Source: JBCCMF01 sp038747545
GTDB taxonomy: Bacteria > Bacteroidota > Rhodothermia > Rhodothermales > JBCCMF01
DNA: 64,000 bases
Reading direction: 5' to 3'
Assembly: GCA_038747545.1 (NCBI GenBank)
Contig: JBCDJT010000005.1
Location: 9,655 to 73,654, forward strand
Shown: piece after piece, positions 56,731-64,000 of the stretch
Position numbering within the stretch: position 1 is the first letter of the stretch
Layout: the number at the start of each line of letters is the position of its first letter
Translations under genes and position numbers: made by a program
Notes under the pieces: model-generated
The model's input: only the letters and a program-made list of their open reading frames with translations
Databases searched by the model: none
What the model was told of the DNA's origin: nothing

Positions 56731-57528
56731 ATGAGACGTCTTTTCTTGCTGTATGCGCTTGTCGTTGCCTTTGTCACGTCAGCCGCCGCGCAAACCGTCT
56801 ATGACCGCACGCCCGGCCGTTCCCTGCAGTACAGCGTCGCCAGCGATTTCGTCACGACGACCGTTGTGCCGCAAGCGGAGCAAGTTATCGACGTAGACGG
56901 CGAAGGCCTGATCACGGTCACCTTCGCCGAGGCCGATACCGTGCGGGCCATGTACGACCAATACGACCTCGCCGTAGACCTGTCGGGCGCCAAAGAGGCG
57001 ACGGACCTCCTCAGCGTGATGACGGGCGGATTCACGATGACCATGCGCGACAACGGCGCGGTAGACGTGCTCCTGACCCCCACGCTGTCGGTCCCTATGC
57101 AGCTGCCGGGTGGCAACGTTGCACAGCAATTCGACGGCTTCTTTCTCGAGCTTCCCGAAGAAGACCTCGCCGAAGGGACGAGTTGGACCACAACCCGCGC
57201 GAGCTTGGTGCAGCAGGGCGTCACGTCCACCATAGAAACCACCTACACCGTGCAGGGCACCGCCACTAAGGCCGGCCTGGATGTGGTCGTCATCGACGTC
57301 GACGCCACCTATGTGATCGACGGCGAGACGGAGCAGCAAGGCATGCCAGTCATCGTCAACCTCAAAGGTACGCAGACCGGTGCGTACTACTACGCCGTAG
57401 ACGAAGGCATCATGGTCGGCTCCGAGATCAACCAAGCCATCAGTGGCGGGCAGGACCGAGCGGGCACGGGCCTGTCTGTCGACATCGAGATCACGGGCAC
57501 AAACCGCACGATGCTTGTGGCCCACTGA
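56731..57528 (+). CDS. Secreted paralogue 2 of the three-member family
   Basis: A 265-residue secreted protein, signal peptide about 1-20 (SAAAQ). The mature domain is closely related to paralogue 3: YDRTPGRSLQYSV, VTFAEADTVRAMYDQYDLAVDL, MTGGFTMTMRDNGAVDVLLTPTLS, GGNVAQQFDGFFLELPEE, GTSWTTTR, VIDGETEQQGMPVIVNLKGTQTGAYYYAVDEGIMVG. The start is preceded by a leader that is nearly identical to that of paralogue 3, CCACCAACTGGACTTT then CTATGA. Function unknown. Confidence 0.8.
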   Translation: MRRLFLLYALVVAFVTSAAAQTVYDRTPGRSLQYSVASDFVTTTVVPQAEQVIDVDGEGLITVTFAEADTVRAMYDQYDLAVDLSGAKEATDLLSVMTGGFTMTMRDNGAVDVLLTPTLSVPMQLPGGNVAQQFDGFFLELPEEDLAEGTSWTTTRASLVQQGVTSTIETTYTVQGTATKAGLDVVVIDVDATYVIDGETEQQGMPVIVNLKGTQTGAYYYAVDEGIMVGSEINQAISGGQDRAGTGLSVDIEITGTNRTMLVAH

Positions 57529-57717
57529 ACGTGTCATGCCCGGCGGCCTGCGCCTACCGGACGCTTTCGGAGGCGCCAGCTTATCACATCTTCCCCCCAA
57601 CGGCTTAGCTAGCTTTCAGAACACCGCGACTGCAGAGGAATTGAACCCCGTCTTTGTGTGATGGCGCTCGCCTCCAGTCCTTCATGCTCCCCCTAATCCA
57701 CCAACTGGACTTTACCT

Positions 57718-58512
57718 ATGAAACGTACCCTATCGCTGTGGGCGCTTGCCGCACTCATCGCTATGCCTGCCGTCGCGCAAAGCGCATACATGCGCACGCC
57801 GGGCGAAACGCTCCGCTACAAAGAAACGACGGAGCAGGAGCAGTCGACCATATCGCCCCAGTTTGAGCAAGACGTAGAGAGCACGACCGAAGGCATCGTC
57901 GCCGTCACTTTTGCCGAGGCCGATACCGTCCGCGCCGTCTTCGAATCGCTCGACGTAGCCGTCGAGGCAGGTGGCGGCAAGCAGGAGATTAACATGATGG
58001 ACATGATGACGGGCGGCTACCTCTTCACCATGAACGACGACGGCTCTGTCGATATCATCGAAACGCCTACGATCGCGGAGGGCGCGCCGGGCGGCAACAT
58101 GGCTGGGCAGTTCGACAACTTCTTCCTCAAGCTCCCCGATGAGCCGCTGGCGATGGGCACCACGTGGTCGACCACGCGCGAGACCGAGGTGCAGCCCGGT
58201 GTGATTGGCACCGTGGAATCGAACTACACCGTCACGGGCGAAGAAGAGCGCGCCGGCATGAGCGTCTTCGTGATCTCGCTAGAAGGTACCAACGTGATCG
58301 ACGGCGAGATGAGCCAGATGGGACAAACCGCCATTGTCAGCCTGAAAGGCACGCAAAGCGGCACGTACTACTTCTCCAAAGACGGCATCATGGTCGGCGC
58401 CGAAGTGACGACCACCGTCAAGGGCGGCATCGATGTGGAAGCCAACGGCGAACAGATGATGCTCGACCAGACGTCGGACAGCGTCACGCGCATCGAACTG
58501 CTCACCGACTAA
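57718..58512 (+). CDS. Secreted paralogue 3 of the three-member family
   Basis: A 264-residue secreted protein (signal peptide about 1-20, AVAQ). It repeats the family blocks: YMRTPGETLRYKE, VTFAEADTVRAVFESLDVAVEA, MDMMTGGYLFTMNDDGSVDIIETPTI, GGNMAGQFDNFFLKLPDEPLAMGTTWSTTRE, VIDGEMSQMGQTAIVSLKGTQSGTYYFSKDGIMVG. Closest to paralogue 2, so the duplication that separated these two is the younger one. It is followed 19 bp later by an ABC exporter. Confidence 0.8.
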   Translation: MKRTLSLWALAALIAMPAVAQSAYMRTPGETLRYKETTEQEQSTISPQFEQDVESTTEGIVAVTFAEADTVRAVFESLDVAVEAGGGKQEINMMDMMTGGYLFTMNDDGSVDIIETPTIAEGAPGGNMAGQFDNFFLKLPDEPLAMGTTWSTTRETEVQPGVIGTVESNYTVTGEEERAGMSVFVISLEGTNVIDGEMSQMGQTAIVSLKGTQSGTYYFSKDGIMVGAEVTTTVKGGIDVEANGEQMMLDQTSDSVTRIELLTD

Positions 58513-58531
58513 CCCAACCCGCGTCTGATTC

Positions 58532-60343
58532 TTGGCCCGCCCCTCCTCCCCTGACTTAACCAAGGACCGCCCCGGTCTAGACGGCACGCTGCTCAAGCGC
58601 TTTGTGCGCTACCTGATGCCGTACAAGGGATGGGTGCTGCTGGCCCTGACGCTTACCCTGACGGCGGCCTTCCTCGGGCCGCTACGCCCGCGCCTCGTCC
58701 AGATCGCCATCGACGACCACATCGTGGTCGGCGATCTGGAGGGGCTGCTGCGTATTATCCTCTTCCTCGTGCTGGTGTTGGTGGGCGAAGGCGTGCTCAC
58801 CTTCGTCAACAGCTACCTGACGCAGTGGATCGGCCAGAACGCCATCTACGACCTGCGCACCAAGCTCTACCGCCACCTCCAGAAGCAGCCGCTGCGCCGC
58901 TTCGACACGACGCCCATCGGCCGCCTCATCACCCGTGTCACCTCCGACATTGAGTCGCTGAGCGACGTACTTTCGGCGGGCGTGATCGTCATCCTGGGCA
59001 ACCTGGCCCGGCTCGTCTTCATCGCCTACTTCATGTTCAGCCTCAACTGGTGGCTGGCGCTCGTGACGCTGGGCGTGATGCCGCTGATGGTGGGCATGAC
59101 GTTCTGGTTCCGCAATCGGGTGCGTGAGCAGTACCGCGAGACGCGTACGCAGGTGGCCCGCCTCAACGCGTTCCTGCAGGAGCACGTGACGGGCATGAAG
59201 ATCGTCCAGGTCTTCCGCCGCGAGGCCGAAGAGATGCGCCGCTACGATGGCATCAACAACGACCACCGGCAGGCGCAGGTCAAGACGATCTTCTACTACT
59301 CTATCTTCTGGCCCTCTGTCGAGATCATTGGCTCCATCGCGCTCGGGCTGGTGATCTGGGTCGGCGGCGTGCGGGCGATGGACGGGGCGCTCACGCTGGG
59401 TGTGCTGATCGCCTTCATCCAGTACACCCGGCAGTTCTTCGAGCCCATCCGCAACCTCTCCGACCAGTACAACACGCTGCAGAGCGCGATGGCGGGCGCC
59501 GAGCGCATCTTCAACGCGCTGGACCGCGACGAATCGCTCGCACAAGCCGATACGCCCACCAAGCTCCCGGAGGCTGAGGGCCGCATCGTGTTCGAGAATG
59601 TGTGGTTTAGCTACGACCCCGATGTGGAATCGCAAGACGACCCCAACTGGATCCTGCGCGACGTCTCGTTCACGGTAGAGCCCGGCCAGTCCACAGCCAT
59701 TGTGGGCGCCACGGGTGCGGGCAAGAGCACCATCATCAACCTGCTGCTGCGCTTCTACGACATCCAGCGCGGCCGCATCACACTCGACGGCGTCGACATC
59801 ACGGCGTTGGACCTGCAGACGCTGCGCCAGCACATCGGGCTGGTGTTGCAGGATGTCTTCCTCTTCTCGGGCACGGTAGAGCGCAACATCTCGCTCGGCA
59901 ATCCCGACATCAGCTTGGAGCAGGTGCGCGAGGCCGCCCGCCTCATCGGCGCCGACACGTTCATCGAGCGACTGCCGAACGGCTACCAGCAGGACGTGCG
60001 CGAGCGCGGCGCCTCCTTGTCGCACGGGCAGCGGCAGCTGCTATCGTTCGTGCGCGCCGTCGTCTTCGACACCGCCATCCTCGTGCTCGACGAGGCCACA
60101 TCCAGCGTCGATACGGAGACCGAAGCGCTTATCCAGCAGGCCCTGGAGCGGCTGATGCAGGGCCGCACATCCATCGTGATCGCGCACCGCCTCTCTACCA
60201 TCCAGCACGCCGACCAGATCTTGGTGATGCACAAGGGCCAGCTTCGCGAGCGCGGCACGCACCAGGAGTTGCTTAGCCTTGGTGGCCTCTACCGCCGCCT
60301 GTACGAGTTGCAATACAAAGAGCAGGAGCGGTCGGCTGCCTGA
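58532..60343 (+). CDS. ABC exporter with fused TM and ATPase domains (MsbA-like half transporter)
   Basis: A 603-residue half-transporter from TTG 58532 (MARPSSPDLTKDRPG..; no ATG lies suitably). Six TM helices occupy about 25-325. The ATPase carries Walker A GATGAGKST (about 395-403), Q-loop GLVLQDVFLF, signature LSHGQ, Walker B ILVLDEATSSVD and H-loop IAHRLST. Homodimeric exporters of this kind move lipids, peptides or drugs. No second half-transporter is adjacent. Its location after three secreted paralogues may be coincidental. Confidence 0.93.
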   Translation: MARPSSPDLTKDRPGLDGTLLKRFVRYLMPYKGWVLLALTLTLTAAFLGPLRPRLVQIAIDDHIVVGDLEGLLRIILFLVLVLVGEGVLTFVNSYLTQWIGQNAIYDLRTKLYRHLQKQPLRRFDTTPIGRLITRVTSDIESLSDVLSAGVIVILGNLARLVFIAYFMFSLNWWLALVTLGVMPLMVGMTFWFRNRVREQYRETRTQVARLNAFLQEHVTGMKIVQVFRREAEEMRRYDGINNDHRQAQVKTIFYYSIFWPSVEIIGSIALGLVIWVGGVRAMDGALTLGVLIAFIQYTRQFFEPIRNLSDQYNTLQSAMAGAERIFNALDRDESLAQADTPTKLPEAEGRIVFENVWFSYDPDVESQDDPNWILRDVSFTVEPGQSTAIVGATGAGKSTIINLLLRFYDIQRGRITLDGVDITALDLQTLRQHIGLVLQDVFLFSGTVERNISLGNPDISLEQVREAARLIGADTFIERLPNGYQQDVRERGASLSHGQRQLLSFVRAVVFDTAILVLDEATSSVDTETEALIQQALERLMQGRTSIVIAHRLSTIQHADQILVMHKGQLRERGTHQELLSLGGLYRRLYELQYKEQERSAA

Positions 60344-60358
60344 GCAGCAGCGCCAGGG

Positions 60359-60889
60359 TCACTTCGATGGCGCGTCGCCCTCGCTGTCGGTAGTCTCCTC
60401 GGCAGGCGCCTTAGATGCCCCCTCTTGGGCTTTCTGGCCGGCTGTCTTGGTGGTGAGGAAGAAGCTCAACGCGGCGATCACCACGGCGACAGCCACGCCG
60501 TAGTTGAGCAAATTCTCTTCACCTTCCCATGTCACGGCACGGCCCATGAATGAGATGCCCATGACCACGATAGCGGCCTTGATCAGCACCGCTTTGAGGG
60601 TGTCGAAGTCCGTCACGCGCAGCCACAGCGGCATGTTGGGCAATGCGCCCACGAAAAGCTCGTAGATCCCTACCGCGGCAATGAGCACGCTGAAGCCGAG
60701 CAAGAAGAGGTCTACCACCGTCATCGTGTTGTAGATGACGCGGTACTCGGAGGAGTTGAACTCCAGAATCTTGGCGACCACGCTTCCGCCCTCGACCATC
60801 GCGTACGCCATGACAACAAGCGCAAGCAGGAAGAGGCCGAGAGCACCCAGCACGCCAACGCCCCGAACGATATAGTGCAGCAGGTTCAT
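60359..60889 (-). CDS. YqhA-family (UPF0114) membrane protein
   Basis: A 176-residue membrane protein: three to four TM helices with NTMTVVDLFLLGFSVLIAAVGIYELFVG and VTDFDTLKAVLIKAAIVVMGISFMGRAVTWEGEENLL, which are the conserved blocks of the YqhA/UPF0114 family. A charged C-terminal tail of about 30 residues follows. Function is unknown. Promoter presumably in 60890-61018, where an inverted AAGGAG..CTCCTT and CGCCTAGGCG palindrome are seen. Confidence 0.85.
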   Translation of the reverse strand: MNLLHYIVRGVGVLGALGLFLLALVVMAYAMVEGGSVVAKILEFNSSEYRVIYNTMTVVDLFLLGFSVLIAAVGIYELFVGALPNMPLWLRVTDFDTLKAVLIKAAIVVMGISFMGRAVTWEGEENLLNYGVAVAVVIAALSFFLTTKTAGQKAQEGASKAPAEETTDSEGDAPSK

Positions 60890-61018
60890 CTATCACAAGC
60901 CCTATTCATGTGCAAGGAGATCTTAACTCCTTCGCCTAGGCGATAAGTTGCTGGCACGAAGCAGATATGTGTACGCGCGCCCAAAACGTCACATTACCCC
61001 CTCATCAGTTGGACCTAA

Positions 61019-61933
61019 CTACAGCAGGTGGCCCAGCTTCTTTGCTGCACGGAGGTACCCGAACGCGATCACCTCGTTGGCCAGGTGGAAGTCCAGCGTC
61101 TCGCAGATGTTACGGGGGATCGTCAGTTCGAAGTCGGGCGGATAGGCGGCCAGCTTCTGCCGCGCGATGGTGTTCTGCATCGCGTCGAAGGCGCGCAGGC
61201 CCACCTCAAAGACCCCCAACTCACGCTTCGTTTCGGCTAGGTCCTCATCCGCCGAGAGGTCTTTGAAGAAGCGCGCAATCTTGTCGTTGATCTCCGCCCA
61301 CGACGACTCTGGCGCTGGGGCCTCCGGCGGTTCGGGATCAATCTCCTCAGGATCGCCTCCCAGGTTTACGGAGAGGGTCATGTCGCTCTGGTCGCCAAAG
61401 GTGGGGGCGATCGGTACTGGGTTGAGCACACCCCCATCAACCAGCCGCTGGCCATTGTAATCGAACGCGGTGAAAAAGAACGGCAACGAGATCGACGCGC
61501 GGATGGCCTCGAACAAGCGCCCCGACTGAAACCAGACCTCCTTGCCTGTATCCAGATTGGCGGCCACCGCCGTGTAGGCGATGGGCAGGTCCTCGATCTG
61601 CCAGTCTCCCACTACGCCAACCAACGTATCGATGATCTTGTCGCCGCGTACAAAGCCGCTGGCGCGCCATGAGATGTCGAGGTAGCCCAAGATTGACATC
61701 TTGTCGATGGCTCGCGCCCACGTTTCGAACTCCTCCAGCTTGCCCGCGGCATAGATTCCGCCCACTAGCGCACCCATCGAGCAGCCCGAGATCGAGACGA
61801 TGCGGAAGCCGTGTTCCTCCAGCCACTTGATGACGCCAATGTGAGCCAGACCGCGCGCGCCTCCACTTCCGAGCACGAGGGATACGGTTCTGCTGTTCTT
61901 GTGGCTGGCCGCAGGTGGTGGCATCAGTGTCAT
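61019..61933 (-). CDS. Patatin-like phospholipase
   Basis: A 304-residue cytosolic or membrane-associated lipase: oxyanion loop GSGGARG (about 20-26), nucleophile in GCSMGAL (GxSxG), and catalytic Asp in VDGGVLNP. It would hydrolyse acyl esters of phospholipids (bacterial RssA/YlbK-like). ATG 61933 has AGGCGA upstream; a second ATG three codons later is possible. A Tat-exported protein gene precedes it on the same strand, 49 bp away, so the two may be co-transcribed. Confidence 0.93.
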   Translation of the reverse strand: MTLMPPPAASHKNSRTVSLVLGSGGARGLAHIGVIKWLEEHGFRIVSISGCSMGALVGGIYAAGKLEEFETWARAIDKMSILGYLDISWRASGFVRGDKIIDTLVGVVGDWQIEDLPIAYTAVAANLDTGKEVWFQSGRLFEAIRASISLPFFFTAFDYNGQRLVDGGVLNPVPIAPTFGDQSDMTLSVNLGGDPEEIDPEPPEAPAPESSWAEINDKIARFFKDLSADEDLAETKRELGVFEVGLRAFDAMQNTIARQKLAAYPPDFELTIPRNICETLDFHLANEVIAFGYLRAAKKLGHLL

Positions 61934-61982
61934 CTTGTCGCCTGCTTGCTGGTTGGCTGTTGGTCGGATACGATATGGCGTA

Positions 61983-62627
61983 TCAGATGAGGTGCAAGCT
62001 ACTTTTGAACTGCGCAAACGCCTCGCCCGCCCCTTCACTGATCGCAGGGGCATCATACAAGTGGATGCTATAGAGGGCATTGCGGTGCGCGACGGCAATG
62101 CACTCGTCTTCGATCAGCACAGGGGCGATCCTCTCATGCTCAAACACATACCGAGACTTCAGCTGCACAGCCTCGCAATTGGAAAGGCGCACCTCGTGCG
62201 GTGCCACGATACACGCATAGTCCTTCAGCAGGAAGGGCATGCCTTCAACATAGTCATCCACGATCGCCCAGAGGCTGTCCACGGCCGGGTCGTAATCATC
62301 GGCGTTGCGATGCACGGTGATACACGGCCCAAACCGCTCGTCGGCCTTGGCGTATTTGGTGATCGCCGCCACCAGCGTTTCCATCTGCTCCTCGTTGAAC
62401 ACGCGCTGCTGCTCGGCATCGAGGTTTTGTACGATCTGCTGCCTGCTGAGATCGGGGAAGCCCGTCAGCGCCTCAAACACCCAGTGCCTAGGCCTGCGGA
62501 AGCCGAGCCCAAGCTTTCTGTGGATGTAGTAGTCTCCACTCGCAATGGCCACTTGCTTCGGGTCCACGAGGGTCCCAGCCAACGCCATGCTGGTAAACTT
62601 CAGGAAGGCTCTTCGACCTACACCCAT
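61983..62627 (-). CDS. Tat-exported hypothetical protein
   Basis: A 214-residue protein beginning with a twin-arginine signal (RRAFLKFTSMALAG, RRxFLK), so it is folded before export. The mature part has no family I recognise: conserved-looking LSRQQIVQNLDAEQQRVFNEEQMETLVAAITKYAKADERFGPCITVHRNADDYDPAVDSLWAIVDDYVEGMPFLLKDY suggests an alpha-helical, possibly cofactor-binding domain. Tat export usually implies a bound metal or cofactor. It is followed by the patatin gene. Confidence 0.7.
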   Translation of the reverse strand: MGVGRRAFLKFTSMALAGTLVDPKQVAIASGDYYIHRKLGLGFRRPRHWVFEALTGFPDLSRQQIVQNLDAEQQRVFNEEQMETLVAAITKYAKADERFGPCITVHRNADDYDPAVDSLWAIVDDYVEGMPFLLKDYACIVAPHEVRLSNCEAVQLKSRYVFEHERIAPVLIEDECIAVAHRNALYSIHLYDAPAISEGAGEAFAQFKSSLHLI

Positions 62628-62728
62628 CGTTAGATCTCACACTGCAAGTATGGCGAGTAGCAGAGCGAGTATATCAACTGCGCCCCACTTCCTCAACGTA
62701 CCTGAAGGCGAGATAGGGCGTTGTAGGG

Positions 62729-64000
62729 TCAGGAAGCCAGCCGCTCGCTGGCGGGCGTTGCCGGCAGCAGCACGCCGTGCTCCTTCGCGTCAGACGCCCC
62801 CAGTGGGATCAGCCCACGACAGGCGTCGGCGGCAAAGCCAGCGCCGGCTTCGGTGTACAGGTTGAACACGCGCGTGACGCCCGCCTCCTTCAGCATGTCG
62901 ATCTCGTCGTCGTACTTCACCAGCGCGCTGATGCGGCCCGTGTAGCCGTTGTTCTTCAGCATAGTCGCCGCCGCCGCATTCTCCACGCTCAGCGGCATGG
63001 TAAGCAGGATCAGCCGGAGCGTGCCGTGCTCCAGGTGGAGGCGCGACCCAAAGTCCGTGTCAGTAGCGCTCGCCTTGATCACGTTACGCCCGGCTTTCCG
63101 GTGCCGCTCCACTACTTCAGGCGCCACGTCGATCCCCAACACATGCTCGGCACTGCGGGCGTTGAGCGTGTCGTAGGCTTGCGTGCCGATGCGGCCCATC
63201 CCAAAGACCACCACCGTGGCATCGCCCGTACCGATCTGCTCTTCCTCCAGCAGCCGCCGCGTGTGCTGGAACTGCATGAGCCAGTCGTGATACCGCTCGT
63301 ACAACGCGTGCGCCGCCGTGTTGACGGGCGACGCCGCCACAAACGACAGTGCCAGCGCCACGGCAATCGTGACCAGCCATGCGTCCGAGATCCAGCCGTT
63401 GGCCGCACCGATGGCGGCGATGATCAGGCCGAACTCGCTGTAGTTGGAGAGGGTGAGCGCGCTCAGGAACGACGTCCGGCTGCGCATGCGGAACTTGGTC
63501 AAGAGCCAGAAGAAGAGCGCACTCTTGAGCGGCACCACAGCGACCAACAGCCCCGCCACGAGCAGTGCCTCCAGGGTGGGAATCCCCCGTAGGCCGATGC
63601 TGAGGAAGAAGCCCACCAGGAAGAGGTCTTTGAACCCCAGCAAGGACTTGGCCAACCCACTCGCGTTTTGATGCTGCGCCAACAGCACCCCCAAGATGAG
63701 CGCCCCCAGATCACCCTTGATGTTGAACATGTCGAAGACCTGCGCACCGCCCAACGCCACCGAGAGGCCGAACAACACCAGCAGTTCTTCGTGCCCCGCC
63801 CGGTCCATGAAGCGCAGCAGCAGCCACCGCACCGGGACCACGATGAGGAACAGCACCACCGCCCACGACGAGGGCACCTTGCCCGCCGAGATCGCCAAGA
63901 AGACCACCGCCACGATGTCCTGCATGATCAGGATGCCGATGGCCGTGCGGCCGTAGATCGAGTCCATCTCGCCCTTCTCCTCAAGCACCTTCACCGCGAA
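62729..64000 (-). CDS. Monovalent cation/proton antiporter with TrkA-N domain (KefB/KefC-like), 5' end outside the window
   Basis: At least 423 residues are visible; the frame is open to the right edge (preceding codons read F-A-V-K), so the N-terminal half of the TM domain is missing. Eight or so TM helices are followed by a TrkA-N/RCK-type Rossmann fold (DATVVVFGMGRIGTQAYDTL, GxGxxG) and a terminal cytosolic segment. This is the CPA2 layout of glutathione-gated K+/H+ antiporters, although the soluble part may sense NAD(H). The start is not in the window. Confidence 0.9.
   Translation of the reverse strand, partial: FAVKVLEEKGEMDSIYGRTAIGILIMQDIVAVVFLAISAGKVPSSWAVVLFLIVVPVRWLLLRFMDRAGHEELLVLFGLSVALGGAQVFDMFNIKGDLGALILGVLLAQHQNASGLAKSLLGFKDLFLVGFFLSIGLRGIPTLEALLVAGLLVAVVPLKSALFFWLLTKFRMRSRTSFLSALTLSNYSEFGLIIAAIGAANGWISDAWLVTIAVALALSFVAASPVNTAAHALYERYHDWLMQFQHTRRLLEEEQIGTGDATVVVFGMGRIGTQAYDTLNARSAEHVLGIDVAPEVVERHRKAGRNVIKASATDTDFGSRLHLEHGTLRLILLTMPLSVENAAAATMLKNNGYTGRISALVKYDDEIDMLKEAGVTRVFNLYTEAGAGFAADACRGLIPLGASDAKEHGVLLPATPASERLAS

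Overview
This is a 64 kb stretch of a densely coding, high-GC bacterial chromosome. The gene content points to the Bacteroidota/Rhodothermota side of the tree. It has an ECF sigma - FecR - TonB-receptor triad with STN domains, a carboxypeptidase-regulatory-domain TonB receptor, a GWxTD lipoprotein, a large DUF5117-type zinc metalloprotease lipoprotein and many short lipoprotein signals. The recognisable promoters of stable RNAs are TTG-like hexamers 18 nt upstream of TATATT. A Rhodothermia-like halophile or marine organism is my best inference; no rRNA is present to confirm it. I see no IS element, prophage or CRISPR array.

Layout. 0-4.8 kb: end of a DAHP-synthase-like gene, a META lipoprotein, a membrane protein, then a minus-strand ABC permease - ATPase - PnuC operon and a DUF3299 protein. 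4.9-9.4 kb: sigma factor, FecR anti-sigma and STN/TonB receptor, a cell-surface signalling unit. 9.5-11.1 kb: a divergent alkaline phosphatase. 11.3-14.5 kb: cobalamin lower-ligand assembly (cobT, cobS, cobC) with a PP-loop ATPase. 14.5-15.0 kb: RelE-type toxin/antitoxin. 15.2-26.8 kb: metalloprotease, kptA with an N6-methyltransferase-like gene, a di-haem peroxidase, DinB, an outer-membrane barrel, an acyltransferase, a TonB receptor and rtcB. 27.0-28.1 kb: five minus-strand tRNAs (Pro, Phe, Met, His, Gln, in transcription order) and an orphan structured RNA unit with its own promoter and terminator. 28.2-32.4 kb: galM, secG, NUDIX hydrolase and a GvpL/GvpF-domain fusion protein, all minus strand. 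32.6-36.5 kb: proline/glutamate catabolic aldehyde dehydrogenase, SirB1-like protein and GntR regulator. 36.5-40.8 kb: tpiA - GWxTD - alkaline phosphatase - UPF0175/DUF3368 toxin-antitoxin. 41-50 kb: mixed envelope and housekeeping genes, including a VanX-like dipeptidase, an FGE-like lipoprotein, MoxR ATPase and a TPR/metallopeptidase lipoprotein. 50.1 kb: tRNA-Asp with promoter and terminator. 50.5-54.6 kb: a two-gene UvrD-superfamily helicase pair. 54.8-60.3 kb: three tandem paralogous secreted proteins around RNase Z, then an ABC exporter. 60.4-64 kb: YqhA-like protein, patatin, a Tat-exported protein and a truncated cation/proton antiporter.

The most interesting items are five: the helicase pair in which one partner has lost its Walker A motif; the orphan GvpL/F fusion; the roughly 200-nt structured RNA at 27.8-28.0 kb (candidate 6S RNA); an alkaline phosphatase lacking several zinc-ligand histidines; and the spread of RNA-repair genes (kptA, rtcB, RNase Z) around unusual tRNAs. 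Genes are tightly packed. Several operons overlap by ATGA or GTGA, and three convergent pairs share a CTAG so that both stop codons lie in the same four bases.
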